A stretch of DNA of 64,000 bases from an uncultured Planctomycetia bacterium. Its GTDB lineage: Bacteria; Planctomycetota; UBA1135; GCA-002686595. The notes beneath the pieces are model-generated. The model had not been told where the DNA came from. It searched no databases and saw nothing but the letters and a program-made list of their open reading frames with translations. The stretch is from the NCBI GenBank assembly GCA_937952135.1, contig CALFYL010000407.1, positions 1 through 64,000 of the forward strand. Direction: 5' to 3'. Positions 17,221-25,769 of this stretch are shown here, piece after piece. How positions within the stretch are numbered: the first letter of the stretch is position 1; every line of letters starts with the position of its first letter. The position numbers were made by a program, and so were the translations under genes.

Positions 17221-19917
17221 CTAGCGCGGTCGACTTGCACGTCGGCGCGCGAAGAGTTTGTAGAGCTCGAGGGCGGCGACGATCGACAGCGCGAGCGCGA
17301 ACAGGAGCGCGAAATCCCGCAGCCCCACGGGCTCGAGCGACAGCGCGCGCTGCAGGAAGGGAACGTGCATCGCGAGCATGTGCAAGCCGAACGCGAGCAG
17401 CGTTCCACCGAGCAGCATCGGGCTGCGCAGCGGCGACAGCGCGAAGATCGAGCGCGTCTCCGAACGGCAGTTGCCGATGTGGAGGTTCTGGAACAGCACC
17501 ATGAGCAAGAGCAGCGCGTTGCGGCTCGACTCCGCGCTCCAACCCGCGACCTCGACCATCCAGACGAACGCGCTGAAGCCGACGATCGACATCACCGCGG
17601 CGGCGACGACGGTGCGCTCGAGCATGCTGCGGTCGAACAGCGCCTGGCTCGGCGGGCGCGGCGCGCGGCGCAGGACATCGTCCTCCGCGGGCTCGAAGGC
17701 CAGCGCGACGTCCTGGATGCCGTTCGTCACGAGGTTGAGCCACAGGATCTGCACGGGCAGCAGCGGCAGCACCGCGAGGCCCGCTTCGGTCGAAGGCCAG
17801 CCCGTCGCGACGGCGAGTCCGAGCGTGAAGACCTCCGCGGCGCCGGTCGACGCGCTCAGGTACACGACCTTGCGCACGTTGTCGTAAGCGATGCGGCCCT
17901 CTTCGACGCCCGCGACGATCGTCGCGAAGTTGTCGTCGGTGATCACGAGCCCGGCGGCCTCGCGCGCGACGTCGGTGCCCGAGCGACCCATCGCGACGCC
18001 GATGTTGGCGTGGCGCAGCGCGGGCGCGTCGTTCACGCCGTCGCCGGTGACCGCGACGAAGTGCCCCGCGTCGCGCGCGGCGCCGACGAGCTCGAGCTTC
18101 TGCCGCGGCGTCGCGCGCGCGAAGACTCGCACGCGGTCCACGAGCTCCACCAGCTTCTGCTTCGGGAGCGACTCGAGATCGCGACCCGTCACGACCTGCT
18201 CCGCGCTCTCCGCGAGCCCGAGGTCGCGCGCGATGGCGAGCGCGGTCACCGGGTGATCGCCGGTGATCATGCTCACCGCAATGCCCGCTTCTCGGCAGCG
18301 GCCGACCGCTTCGCGCGCGCCCGGCCGCAGCGGGTCGAGCAAGCCGAGAAGGCCGAGGAACTCGAGCCCGTCCGGCTCGGGAGGCGCTGAGTCCGGAGCG
18401 AGCTCGCCCGCCGGCGCGCCTTGCGCGAGGGCGAGCACGCGAAAGCCGCGCTCGGCGAGCTTCTCGGCGGCGGACAACCGCGCCGCGCGCGTGTCGTCGG
18501 ACAGCGCGCACATGGAGAGCACGTGCTCCGGCGCGCCCTTCACGTACACGCGCAGCGCGCCGCCCGACTCGTGGAACGTCGCCGCGTAGCGATTTTCCGG
18601 CTCGAAGGCGATTTGATGGACCTGCGGCGCGTGCGTGAGCACCGCCTCGCGCACGAGACCCAGCTTGCGGCCGAAGGAGAGCAGAGCCACGTCGGTCGGA
18701 TCGCCGTGCCAAGCCCACGACCCGTTGCGGTGCAGCAACTGCCCTTCGTTGCACAGCACCGCCGCGTGCGCGAGACGCTCCAACGCCTCGCGCTCCGTCT
18801 CGCGCGAGCGCACCTCGCCTTCGGGCGCGTAGCCTTCGCCCGTGACTTCCCACTCGCGTCCGCTCGGCGCGCTCGCGACACGCACGGTCAGTTCGTTGCA
18901 CGTGAGCGTGCCCGTCTTGTCGCTCGCGATCAACGTGCAGCTTCCGAGCCCTTCGACGGCCGCGAGGCGCCGCACGATCACGCCGCGTCGAGCCATGCGC
19001 GCCGCTGCGATGGAGAGCGCGACCGTGAGCGCGACCGGCAAACCTTCCGGAATCGCCGAGACCGCGAGCGCGACGCCGAAGAGGAACATCTCGCTCGCGC
19101 TGTAGCCGCGCAGGAACACGCCGATGAGCGCGACAACCGTCGCCGCGACGAGCACCGAGAGCGCGACGACACGCGTGAAGCGCTCCATGCGCTCGAGGAG
19201 CGGCGGGCGGCCGCCGCGCGAGCCGAGCACGTCGAGCGCGAGCTCCCCCACCGCCGTCGAGAGGCCCGTCGCGACGACCACGCCCTGCGCGCGGCCGCGC
19301 GTGACGCTCGAGCCGGCGTGCGCCATGTTGAGGCGCTCGGCGAGCGGCGCCGAGGCCGCGCACTCCACGTGCGCGTCCTTCGCGACGCCAAGCGATTCGC
19401 CCGTGAGCAGCGACTCGTCGACCTCGAGCCCGTTCGCCTGCATCAAGCGCAGATCGGCCGGCACGCGGTTGCCCGACTCGAGCCACACCACATCGCCGGG
19501 CGCCAGCTCCTCCGCGTCGACCTCGCTCACGTCGCCGTCGCGCTGCACCGATGCGCGCACGTGCAGCAGCTTCTGCAGCGCATGGCTGCTGCGCTCCGCT
19601 TTCCACTCCTGGTAGCCGCCGATGGTCGCGTTCAGCGCCAGAACGACGGCGATGAAGAGCGCGTCTTCCGCGTGCCCGATCGCCACGGACACCGCGCCGG
19701 CCGCGGCGAGGATGTAGATCAGCGGACTGCGGAACTGGCGCGCAGCGATCCGCCACCACGCCGGCGGCGGGCGCGACGGAAGCACGTTCGGGCCGAAACG
19801 CTCGCGCCGCGAGCGCGCGTCGGCGCCGGTGAGCCCTGCGTCGGTGCTCTCCAGCCGCGCGAACACTTCGGCGAGCCGCGTGCTGTGCCACGCGGTTTTG
19901 GTTTGGCGCTCCGGCAT
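17221..19917 (-). CDS. P2-type cation-transporting ATPase
   Basis: An 898-residue inner-membrane ion pump driven by ATP. It has an N-terminal cation-ATPase domain, the actuator motif TGES (172-175), the M4 motif PEGLP, the phosphorylation site SDKTGTLT (near 335), KGAPE in the nucleotide-binding domain, the hinge TGDGVNDAPAL (near 624) and about ten membrane helices. PEGLP in M4 and the lack of a heavy-metal N-terminus place it in the P2 (Ca2+ or related monovalent/divalent) group; the transported ion cannot be fixed from this alone. I start at the ATG at 19917 (MPERQTKTAW) rather than the longer Arg-rich extension. It is divergent from the haloperoxidase gene. Confidence 0.93.
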   Translation of the reverse strand: MPERQTKTAWHSTRLAEVFARLESTDAGLTGADARSRRERFGPNVLPSRPPPAWWRIAARQFRSPLIYILAAAGAVSVAIGHAEDALFIAVVLALNATIGGYQEWKAERSSHALQKLLHVRASVQRDGDVSEVDAEELAPGDVVWLESGNRVPADLRLMQANGLEVDESLLTGESLGVAKDAHVECAASAPLAERLNMAHAGSSVTRGRAQGVVVATGLSTAVGELALDVLGSRGGRPPLLERMERFTRVVALSVLVAATVVALIGVFLRGYSASEMFLFGVALAVSAIPEGLPVALTVALSIAAARMARRGVIVRRLAAVEGLGSCTLIASDKTGTLTCNELTVRVASAPSGREWEVTGEGYAPEGEVRSRETEREALERLAHAAVLCNEGQLLHRNGSWAWHGDPTDVALLSFGRKLGLVREAVLTHAPQVHQIAFEPENRYAATFHESGGALRVYVKGAPEHVLSMCALSDDTRAARLSAAEKLAERGFRVLALAQGAPAGELAPDSAPPEPDGLEFLGLLGLLDPLRPGAREAVGRCREAGIAVSMITGDHPVTALAIARDLGLAESAEQVVTGRDLESLPKQKLVELVDRVRVFARATPRQKLELVGAARDAGHFVAVTGDGVNDAPALRHANIGVAMGRSGTDVAREAAGLVITDDNFATIVAGVEEGRIAYDNVRKVVYLSASTGAAEVFTLGLAVATGWPSTEAGLAVLPLLPVQILWLNLVTNGIQDVALAFEPAEDDVLRRAPRPPSQALFDRSMLERTVVAAAVMSIVGFSAFVWMVEVAGWSAESSRNALLLLMVLFQNLHIGNCRSETRSIFALSPLRSPMLLGGTLLAFGLHMLAMHVPFLQRALSLEPVGLRDFALLFALALSIVAALELYKLFARRRASRPR

Positions 19918-20041
19918 CGTCACTCGTCCGTCTCGTAACCTGCCGCGGCGCCCTCCGCGCCGCAATCGAGCGCCGTGCTTATTCCGCCCGGGTCGAAAGC
20001 GGGGTCGCCGCCCGGCCGCCGCGCACTACCATGCGAGGTCC

Positions 20042-21541
20042 ATGCAAGTGTCCACGAGAACGCTGGCCCTGCTGCTGGGGATCGCAGTGACCGGCGCCTG
20101 CGCAGCGCCGAGCGCAACACGCACCGTCGACCATCAGGCGACGCTTCCCTACGAGCAGCAAAACGCGGCCTACCGCTGGCTGGAGATCACGCAGGAGGTC
20201 GCCGGCCGCGATGTCGAACGGTTCGGCGCGCGGCCGACGGTCCTCTCGCGGCAGTTCGCGATCTGGGCCACCGCGATGTACGACGCGTGGGCCGCGTACG
20301 ACGACGTCGCCGTGGGCACGCGCCTGGGTGCGGCGCTGCGCCGGCCGCCGGGCGAGCGCACGCCGGAGAACAAGGAACTCGCCGTGAGCTACGCGAGCTA
20401 TCGAGCGCTCGTCGGCGTCTTCCCCGACGACGAAGAGTGGCTCGCCGAGCGCATGCGCGGCATGGGCTTCGATCCGCTCGACCGCACGCTGGACGCGCGC
20501 ACCGCGATCGGAATCGGAAACCTCGCGGCGAAGGCCGTGCTCGAATTCCGCCGCCGCGACGGCGCCAACCAGTTCGGCGACGAGCCGGGCTCGAGCGGCG
20601 AGCCCTACTCGGACACCACGGGCTACCAACCGGTCAATCCCCCCGACCGCATCGTCGACCCCGACCGCTGGCAGCCGATCACGTTCACACGGCCGGACGG
20701 AACCAAGTTCACGCCGGGTTTCCTCACGCCGCACTGGTTCAAGGTCGAGCCGTTCGCCCTCGACAGCGCCGCGCAGTTCCGCCCGGGCCCGCCGCCGAAG
20801 ACGACGACCGACGACGCGCTCCTGCGGCGGCAGACGGACGAGGTGCTCGCCTTCAACCGCGAGCTCACGCCGCGGCAGAAGGCGATCGTCGAGTTCATGC
20901 GCGACGGCCCGCGCTCGACGGGGCAGAGCGGTCACTGGCTGCGGTTCGCGCAGGACGTGTCGCGACGCGACGCGCACACGCTCGACCAGGACGTCAAGCT
21001 CTACTTCGCGATCGCGAACATCGCCTTCGACGCGTTCATCTCGTGCTGGGAGACGAAACGCCACTACGACTCGTCGCGGCCGTGGACGCTCGTGCGCCAC
21101 TACTACAAGGGCCAGACGGTGCGCGGCTGGGCTGGCCCCGACGGAGGCGTGCTCGAGATGCCGGCCGAGGAGTGGCATCCCTATTCGCCGTACGTGTTCA
21201 TCACGCCGCCCTTCCCCGGCTACACGAGCGGCCACGCCTCGGTGAGCGGCGCGTGCGCGAAGGCGCTCGAACTGTTCACGGGCAGCGACCACTTCGGCGC
21301 ACGGGAAGTTCGCAGTTGCTGCGCGCTCACCGAGCTGCACGATGGCGGCCGCGTCGCGCTCGACTTGCCGACGTTCTCGGGGACGGCGGAGATGGCGGCC
21401 GTCTCGCGCGCCATGGGCGGCTACCACATCCCGATCGACAACGATGTGGGCCTTGCGGTCGGGCGCGAGCTCGCGGAGTGGTCGTGGCCGCGCTACGAGG
21501 CGTACTGGGACGGTACGGCGAGCGTGCGCGCGCCGAGGTGA
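20042..21541 (+). CDS. Vanadium-dependent haloperoxidase-like protein, predicted lipoprotein
   Basis: A 499-residue exported member of the PAP2/vanadium haloperoxidase superfamily, which uses vanadate and H2O2 to oxidise halides, or acts as a phosphatase. Vanadate/phosphate-binding segments are visible in order: ETKRHYDSSRPW (about 338-349), PGYTSGHASVSG (about 391-402) and GGYHIPIDNDVG (about 458-469). Spacing and length resemble bacterial haloperoxidases more than small PAP2 phosphatases. The N-terminus has a hydrophobic stretch ending VTGAC (Cys20), a slightly atypical lipobox. The start is the ATG at 20042; a TACCAT hexamer sits 9 nt upstream. Halide specificity cannot be inferred. Confidence 0.85.
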   Translation: MQVSTRTLALLLGIAVTGACAAPSATRTVDHQATLPYEQQNAAYRWLEITQEVAGRDVERFGARPTVLSRQFAIWATAMYDAWAAYDDVAVGTRLGAALRRPPGERTPENKELAVSYASYRALVGVFPDDEEWLAERMRGMGFDPLDRTLDARTAIGIGNLAAKAVLEFRRRDGANQFGDEPGSSGEPYSDTTGYQPVNPPDRIVDPDRWQPITFTRPDGTKFTPGFLTPHWFKVEPFALDSAAQFRPGPPPKTTTDDALLRRQTDEVLAFNRELTPRQKAIVEFMRDGPRSTGQSGHWLRFAQDVSRRDAHTLDQDVKLYFAIANIAFDAFISCWETKRHYDSSRPWTLVRHYYKGQTVRGWAGPDGGVLEMPAEEWHPYSPYVFITPPFPGYTSGHASVSGACAKALELFTGSDHFGAREVRSCCALTELHDGGRVALDLPTFSGTAEMAAVSRAMGGYHIPIDNDVGLAVGRELAEWSWPRYEAYWDGTASVRAPR

Positions 21542-21577
21542 GCGGCAGGGGCGCGCAGCGAGGCGCCCGCGAGCGCT

Positions 21578-24500
21578 TCAGCGCGCTTCCGACTCTTCCG
21601 CCGGCGCGTCCGCGGGCGCCGAAGCCCGCATCGGCGAGAGGTGCGCGGCGCCGTGCAACGCGATCCATCCGGGAACGGCGCCCGCCGCGAGCGGGCGCGA
21701 GTACAAGTAGCCTTGGCCCTGCGCGCAGCCCAGAGCGCGCAAGTGCTCGGCCTGCGCGGCGGTCTCGACGCCTTCCGCCAGGACGTCGAGTTCGAGCGCG
21801 CTGCCGATGGCCACGACCGCGCGCGCGATCGCTTCGTCGTACTCGTCGTCGACGATGTGCGTGACGAAGGAGCGGTCCAGCTTGAGCCGCTGAAGCGGGA
21901 AGCGCTTCAAGTACGAGAGGTTCGAGTAACCCGTGCCGAAGTCGTCGAGCGCGAACTCGATGCCGAGTTCCGCCAGCGCGTCGAGCCGGCCGACGACGCC
22001 GTCGATGTCGTCGACCAGGGCGCTCTCGGTGACTTCGAGCTCGAGGGCGCGCGGCGGCAGCCCGTGCTTGTCCAAGGAGCGGCGCACGGTCTCGACGAAG
22101 TCGGTGCGCACGAGCTGCACCGCCGAGACGTTGACCGCGACACGGAGCTCGGAGAGCCCCCGAGCGCGCCATTCGCGCAACTGGCGGCAGGCTTCGTCGA
22201 GCACCCACGCACCGAGCTCGACGATCAGGCCGCAACGCTCGGCGATCGGCACGAAGCGCGCCGGCGAGATCGGCTTGTGGTCCGGCCGGTTCCAGCGCAG
22301 GAGTGCTTCGAAGCCCACGAGCCGGCCGTCGCGCAGATCGACTTGCGGCTGGTAGTGCAGCTCGAACTCGCCGCGCGGCAGCGCGAGCCGCAGCGCGCAC
22401 TCGACCTCGAGCTGCTCGCTGACCGCGGCGTTGAGCTCGGGCTGGTAGAACCGGCACGCGTCGCGGCCGGAGTTCTTCGCGCCCGAGAGCGCCGCAGCCG
22501 CGAAGCGCATCAGCGATTCGAGGTCGTCCGCGTCGCGCGGCGCGCAGCTCACGCCGATGCACGCGGTCAGGCTCAGCACCTGGTCGTCGAGTTCGAGCGG
22601 CTCACGCACCGCGGTGCGCAGTCCCTCCGCGGCTTCGAGCGCGAGCTCGGTGTCGCCGCCCTCGATCCAAAGCGCGAACTCGTCGCCGTCGATGCGCGCG
22701 AGCAAGCTGCCCTGCGGCGCCGCCGCGGCCAGCCGCTGCGCGATCTGGCGCAGCACGCTGTCGCCCTGTCCGTGGCCGAGCGATTCGTTCACGGCGCTGA
22801 AGCCGTCGAGTCCGAGGTGGAGCAGCGCGAAGCCGCGTTCGTGCAGCGCCGCCGACGCGAGCGCAGCCTGCGTGCGAACACCGAACTGCGCGCGGTTGGC
22901 GAGCCCTGTGAGCGCGTCGAACCACTGCAGCCTCTCGATGCTCGCCTCGGCGCGCTTGCGGTCCGTCAGGTCCGAGCCGATCGCGATGTAGTTGCTCACG
23001 CCGCCGTCCGCGCTGCGCACGGCGGTGATCGCCGTCCACTGCGGATAGTGGCGGCCCGACTTGTCGCGGTTCCACAGCTCGCCGTGCCAGTGGTCGTTCG
23101 CGGCGAGGTCGCGCCACATCGCGGCGTAGAACCTCTCGTCCTGCCGGCCGGACTTGAGCAACCGCGGATTGCGCCCCAGCACCTCGTCCGCGCGGTAGCC
23201 CGACAGTTCCTCGAAGGCCGGATTGACCGCCAGGATGCGGCGCTGCGAGTCGGTGACCATGATCACCTCGCGGCTCTTCTCGAAAACCGCGGCGGCGAGC
23301 TCGAGCTCGCGCTCGGCGTGCTTGCGCGCGGTGATGTCCGAGAGCAGGCCGCCGATGCGCACCGGGCGGCCGACGCCGTCGCGCACGAGCACGGTGCGCG
23401 ACTGCACCCAGCGCTCCGCGCCGTCGGGCCGCAGGATGCGGTGTTCGTAGTCGGAGCGGCCCTGCGAGTGCATGCGCTCGTTGCCCGCGCGAACGATCTC
23501 GAGATCGTCGGGGTGCACGACCTTCAGCCACAGCAGCGGATCGTCGTAGAACTCTCGCGCAGGCCGGCCGTAGATCTCCTCGACGGCCGCGTTCACGTAC
23601 AAGAGGCGCGAGCCGTCGAGCGTCGCCGACCACGCGATGTCGCCCACCGAGTGCAGCAGGTGGCGGAAGCGCTCCTCGCTCTCCACCAGCGCCGCTTCCG
23701 TCGCCGCGCGCGCGGCCTCGCGGCGGATGCCCTCGAGCGTGAACGAGAACTCCTCGGCGATTTGCTCGAGCAGCTCGCAGACGTCCCCGTCGAACCAGTC
23801 GGGTTCGTCGGCGTAGACCACGAGCGCGCCGATGGCGAGTCCATTCTCGCGCAGCGGAAAGCGTGCGAGCGCGCGGCGTCGGTCCGAGGCGAGCTGTGGC
23901 GCCAGCGCACGCAGCTCGCGCACGACTTCCGACCGGGGACTCGCGATGTCGAGCACGGGGTTCGCGTGCGATTCCAGCGCGAGCACGAGCTCGTCGTCGG
24001 GCGGCGTGCCGGCGCTGGCCGCGCGCCGTGAGCCGGCAGGGCTCCGGTGGCCGTCGCGCAGGCGAACCTCCGCGGCGCGCAGGCCGCCGCAGTCGACGAC
24101 GATCGAGCACAGTTCGGAGAACGCGCGCTCGCGTTCGGTGAGGCGCACCATCGCGCGCGCGGCGGCCGAGGCGGTCGCGTAGAGGCGCGAAAGGCGTTCG
24201 AGGCGCCGCGTTGCGAGGCGCTCGCTCGTCACGTCGTGCGCGAGCACGAAGCGCGCGCGGCGCCCGTCGAATTCGATCGAGTGCGAGGCGATCTGCACCT
24301 CGCGCAGCTCGCCGTCGCGCCAGCGATGACGCCAGATCCCGGACTGCCGCGGTCCCTGCGGCGCGCTCGCGATGTGCGCGCGGAGCGCGTCCACGTCCTC
24401 TTCCGGCCGAACTTCCGCGATCGTCATCCGCAGGAACTCGTCGCAGCTCCAGCCGTAGCGGCTCACCGCGGCGTGGTTGACGGCGAGGAAGCGCAGCGTC

Positions 24501-24814
24501 TCCACGTCGTAGATCCACATCGGCTCGGGACTCGATGCGAAGACCTCGCGGTACTGCCGCGCCGTCTCGGCCAGTTGCGCCTCGCTGCGCTGGAGCCGGC
24601 GCGTGGAACGACGCACCAGTCCGTAGAGCAGAAGTGTCGTGACCGCGACGAAGGCCGTGCCCTTCCAGCTCTGGATGCGCAACGCGGCCTCGCCGTCCGT
24701 CGCCACGCGGTCCACGAACGCATCCGAGCAGAAGATCCACGCCGTCGCGAACACGGCATAGACCACAGCGATGCGAAGAGCGGGTGAGCGGGGATCGAGC
24801 GGCGGCGTTTCCAT
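21578..24814 (-). CDS. PAS/GAF sensor with degenerate GGDEF and intact EAL domain
   Basis: A 1078-residue membrane-associated c-di-GMP signalling protein. Two N-terminal membrane helices (about 13-30 and 51-67) precede a PAS domain (about 75-190), a GAF domain (about 205-390), two more PAS domains (about 395-520 and 525-650), GGDEF (about 655-815) and EAL (about 825-1065). The GGDEF signature reads RIDGDEF, with the first glycine replaced by Asp, so cyclase activity is doubtful. The EAL domain keeps EALLR, NVSAVQL, DDFGTGYSNLSYL, KLDRSFV and AEGVET, so phosphodiesterase activity is likely. The ATG at 24814 was chosen because membrane-helix content begins just after it. Confidence 0.92.
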   Translation of the reverse strand: METPPLDPRSPALRIAVVYAVFATAWIFCSDAFVDRVATDGEAALRIQSWKGTAFVAVTTLLLYGLVRRSTRRLQRSEAQLAETARQYREVFASSPEPMWIYDVETLRFLAVNHAAVSRYGWSCDEFLRMTIAEVRPEEDVDALRAHIASAPQGPRQSGIWRHRWRDGELREVQIASHSIEFDGRRARFVLAHDVTSERLATRRLERLSRLYATASAAARAMVRLTERERAFSELCSIVVDCGGLRAAEVRLRDGHRSPAGSRRAASAGTPPDDELVLALESHANPVLDIASPRSEVVRELRALAPQLASDRRRALARFPLRENGLAIGALVVYADEPDWFDGDVCELLEQIAEEFSFTLEGIRREAARAATEAALVESEERFRHLLHSVGDIAWSATLDGSRLLYVNAAVEEIYGRPAREFYDDPLLWLKVVHPDDLEIVRAGNERMHSQGRSDYEHRILRPDGAERWVQSRTVLVRDGVGRPVRIGGLLSDITARKHAERELELAAAVFEKSREVIMVTDSQRRILAVNPAFEELSGYRADEVLGRNPRLLKSGRQDERFYAAMWRDLAANDHWHGELWNRDKSGRHYPQWTAITAVRSADGGVSNYIAIGSDLTDRKRAEASIERLQWFDALTGLANRAQFGVRTQAALASAALHERGFALLHLGLDGFSAVNESLGHGQGDSVLRQIAQRLAAAAPQGSLLARIDGDEFALWIEGGDTELALEAAEGLRTAVREPLELDDQVLSLTACIGVSCAPRDADDLESLMRFAAAALSGAKNSGRDACRFYQPELNAAVSEQLEVECALRLALPRGEFELHYQPQVDLRDGRLVGFEALLRWNRPDHKPISPARFVPIAERCGLIVELGAWVLDEACRQLREWRARGLSELRVAVNVSAVQLVRTDFVETVRRSLDKHGLPPRALELEVTESALVDDIDGVVGRLDALAELGIEFALDDFGTGYSNLSYLKRFPLQRLKLDRSFVTHIVDDEYDEAIARAVVAIGSALELDVLAEGVETAAQAEHLRALGCAQGQGYLYSRPLAAGAVPGWIALHGAAHLSPMRASAPADAPAEESEAR

Positions 24815-25181
24815 CGTCCGGCGCCGCGGTGCGACGACGTGTGCGAGCAACTCACGCGAGAGCGTGTCGGGGACGGGCAGATCGACGAACCCGCGCAGCG
24901 CGCCATGGGTGGCCGGTGAGCTGCGACGGCCCTTGGGAAGCCCGCTGGAGCAGGCCATCGACCGATTCGTCCGCGAGCTGAAGCGGGCTGCCTCCCGCCA
25001 GGACCAGAAATGGTAACGGCCGCCGGTTCCGTCCTGCCGAAAGCAGCCACGGCGCGGGCGCCACTGGAGTCCGGCGACCGTTATCCTCGCCGTGGACCCG
25101 ATTTCGCGGTCCCTCGATGGGCCTCGACTCGCAGTCGGAGAAGGTTGGGTCGCGAACAGTGACGCGGAGGCGGAGTAGGTC
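24815..25181. other. 367-bp divergent intergenic region
   Basis: It lies between the PAS/EAL gene and the DMP19-like gene. An open frame continues upstream of the PAS/EAL start to 24958, but it is not conserved-looking. A GGAG ribosome binding site for the next gene lies at 25172-25175. No other element is recognised. Confidence 0.5.
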
Positions 25182-25688
25182 GTGAGCGAAGGAAAATGGC
25201 TGAACGGCTACTCGGGTCAGACCACGGACGAGTTGCTTCGACTCGACGGGCCGTACCGGACCGAGTCCATCGTCCTCGCGTTCGAACAAGCCATCGATCT
25301 GAAGGCGTACCATCGCGGGAGCGGCAGCGTGAGCGCGGAGGAGCAGGTGCTTCTCGCGGTCGAAGCTCTGGAGCGTGAAGTCAACAATGGCGGGTACAGC
25401 CAGTTCTTCCTCAACTCCTCGAAGGAGTACGCCCCCATCGTCGTCGATGCGCTGAATCGCATCGGCTGCGGCGACGCGGCGCTTCTGACCCAACGGGCCA
25501 TCGAGGCTCTTGGCATCGGAGGGCCGATGACCGTCGAGGCGATCGACCTCGCGATGGAACGCGACAACGGTGAGCGGGACGCGAAACTGCAGGAGTGCGA
25601 CGAGCGCTATTACGGCGTCGTCGGCTGCCTTGCAGCTCCCCTGCTCGAGTTCGTCAGACGGAACAGGGACAAGTTCGTGATCGGATAG
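25182..25688 (+). CDS. DMP19/DUF4375-like protein
   Basis: A 168-residue soluble protein. The segment LEREVNNGGYSQFFLNSSKEYAPIVVDALNRIG matches the conserved core of the DMP19 (DUF4375) family, originally noted for a neisserial DNA-mimic protein; most members have no known function. It is acidic overall, with an N-terminal helical region and a C-terminal amphipathic end (PLLEFVRRNRDKFVIG). The start is GTG, supported by GGAG with 6-nt spacing. It has no obvious operon partner and converges on the kinase-sigma operon. Confidence 0.75.
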   Translation: MSEGKWLNGYSGQTTDELLRLDGPYRTESIVLAFEQAIDLKAYHRGSGSVSAEEQVLLAVEALEREVNNGGYSQFFLNSSKEYAPIVVDALNRIGCGDAALLTQRAIEALGIGGPMTVEAIDLAMERDNGERDAKLQECDERYYGVVGCLAAPLLEFVRRNRDKFVIG

Positions 25689-25769
25689 AAGCCACAGCAT
25701 GACTCCGAGCGGAAGAATCCACGCCGCTGCTGGAGCATGTCGAGTCGCACTCCCGAGGACGGAAGCAGC

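Noticed and set aside
22670..22700. Active diguanylate cyclase
   Set aside because: The signature is DGDEF instead of GGDEF, so cyclase activity should not be assumed.
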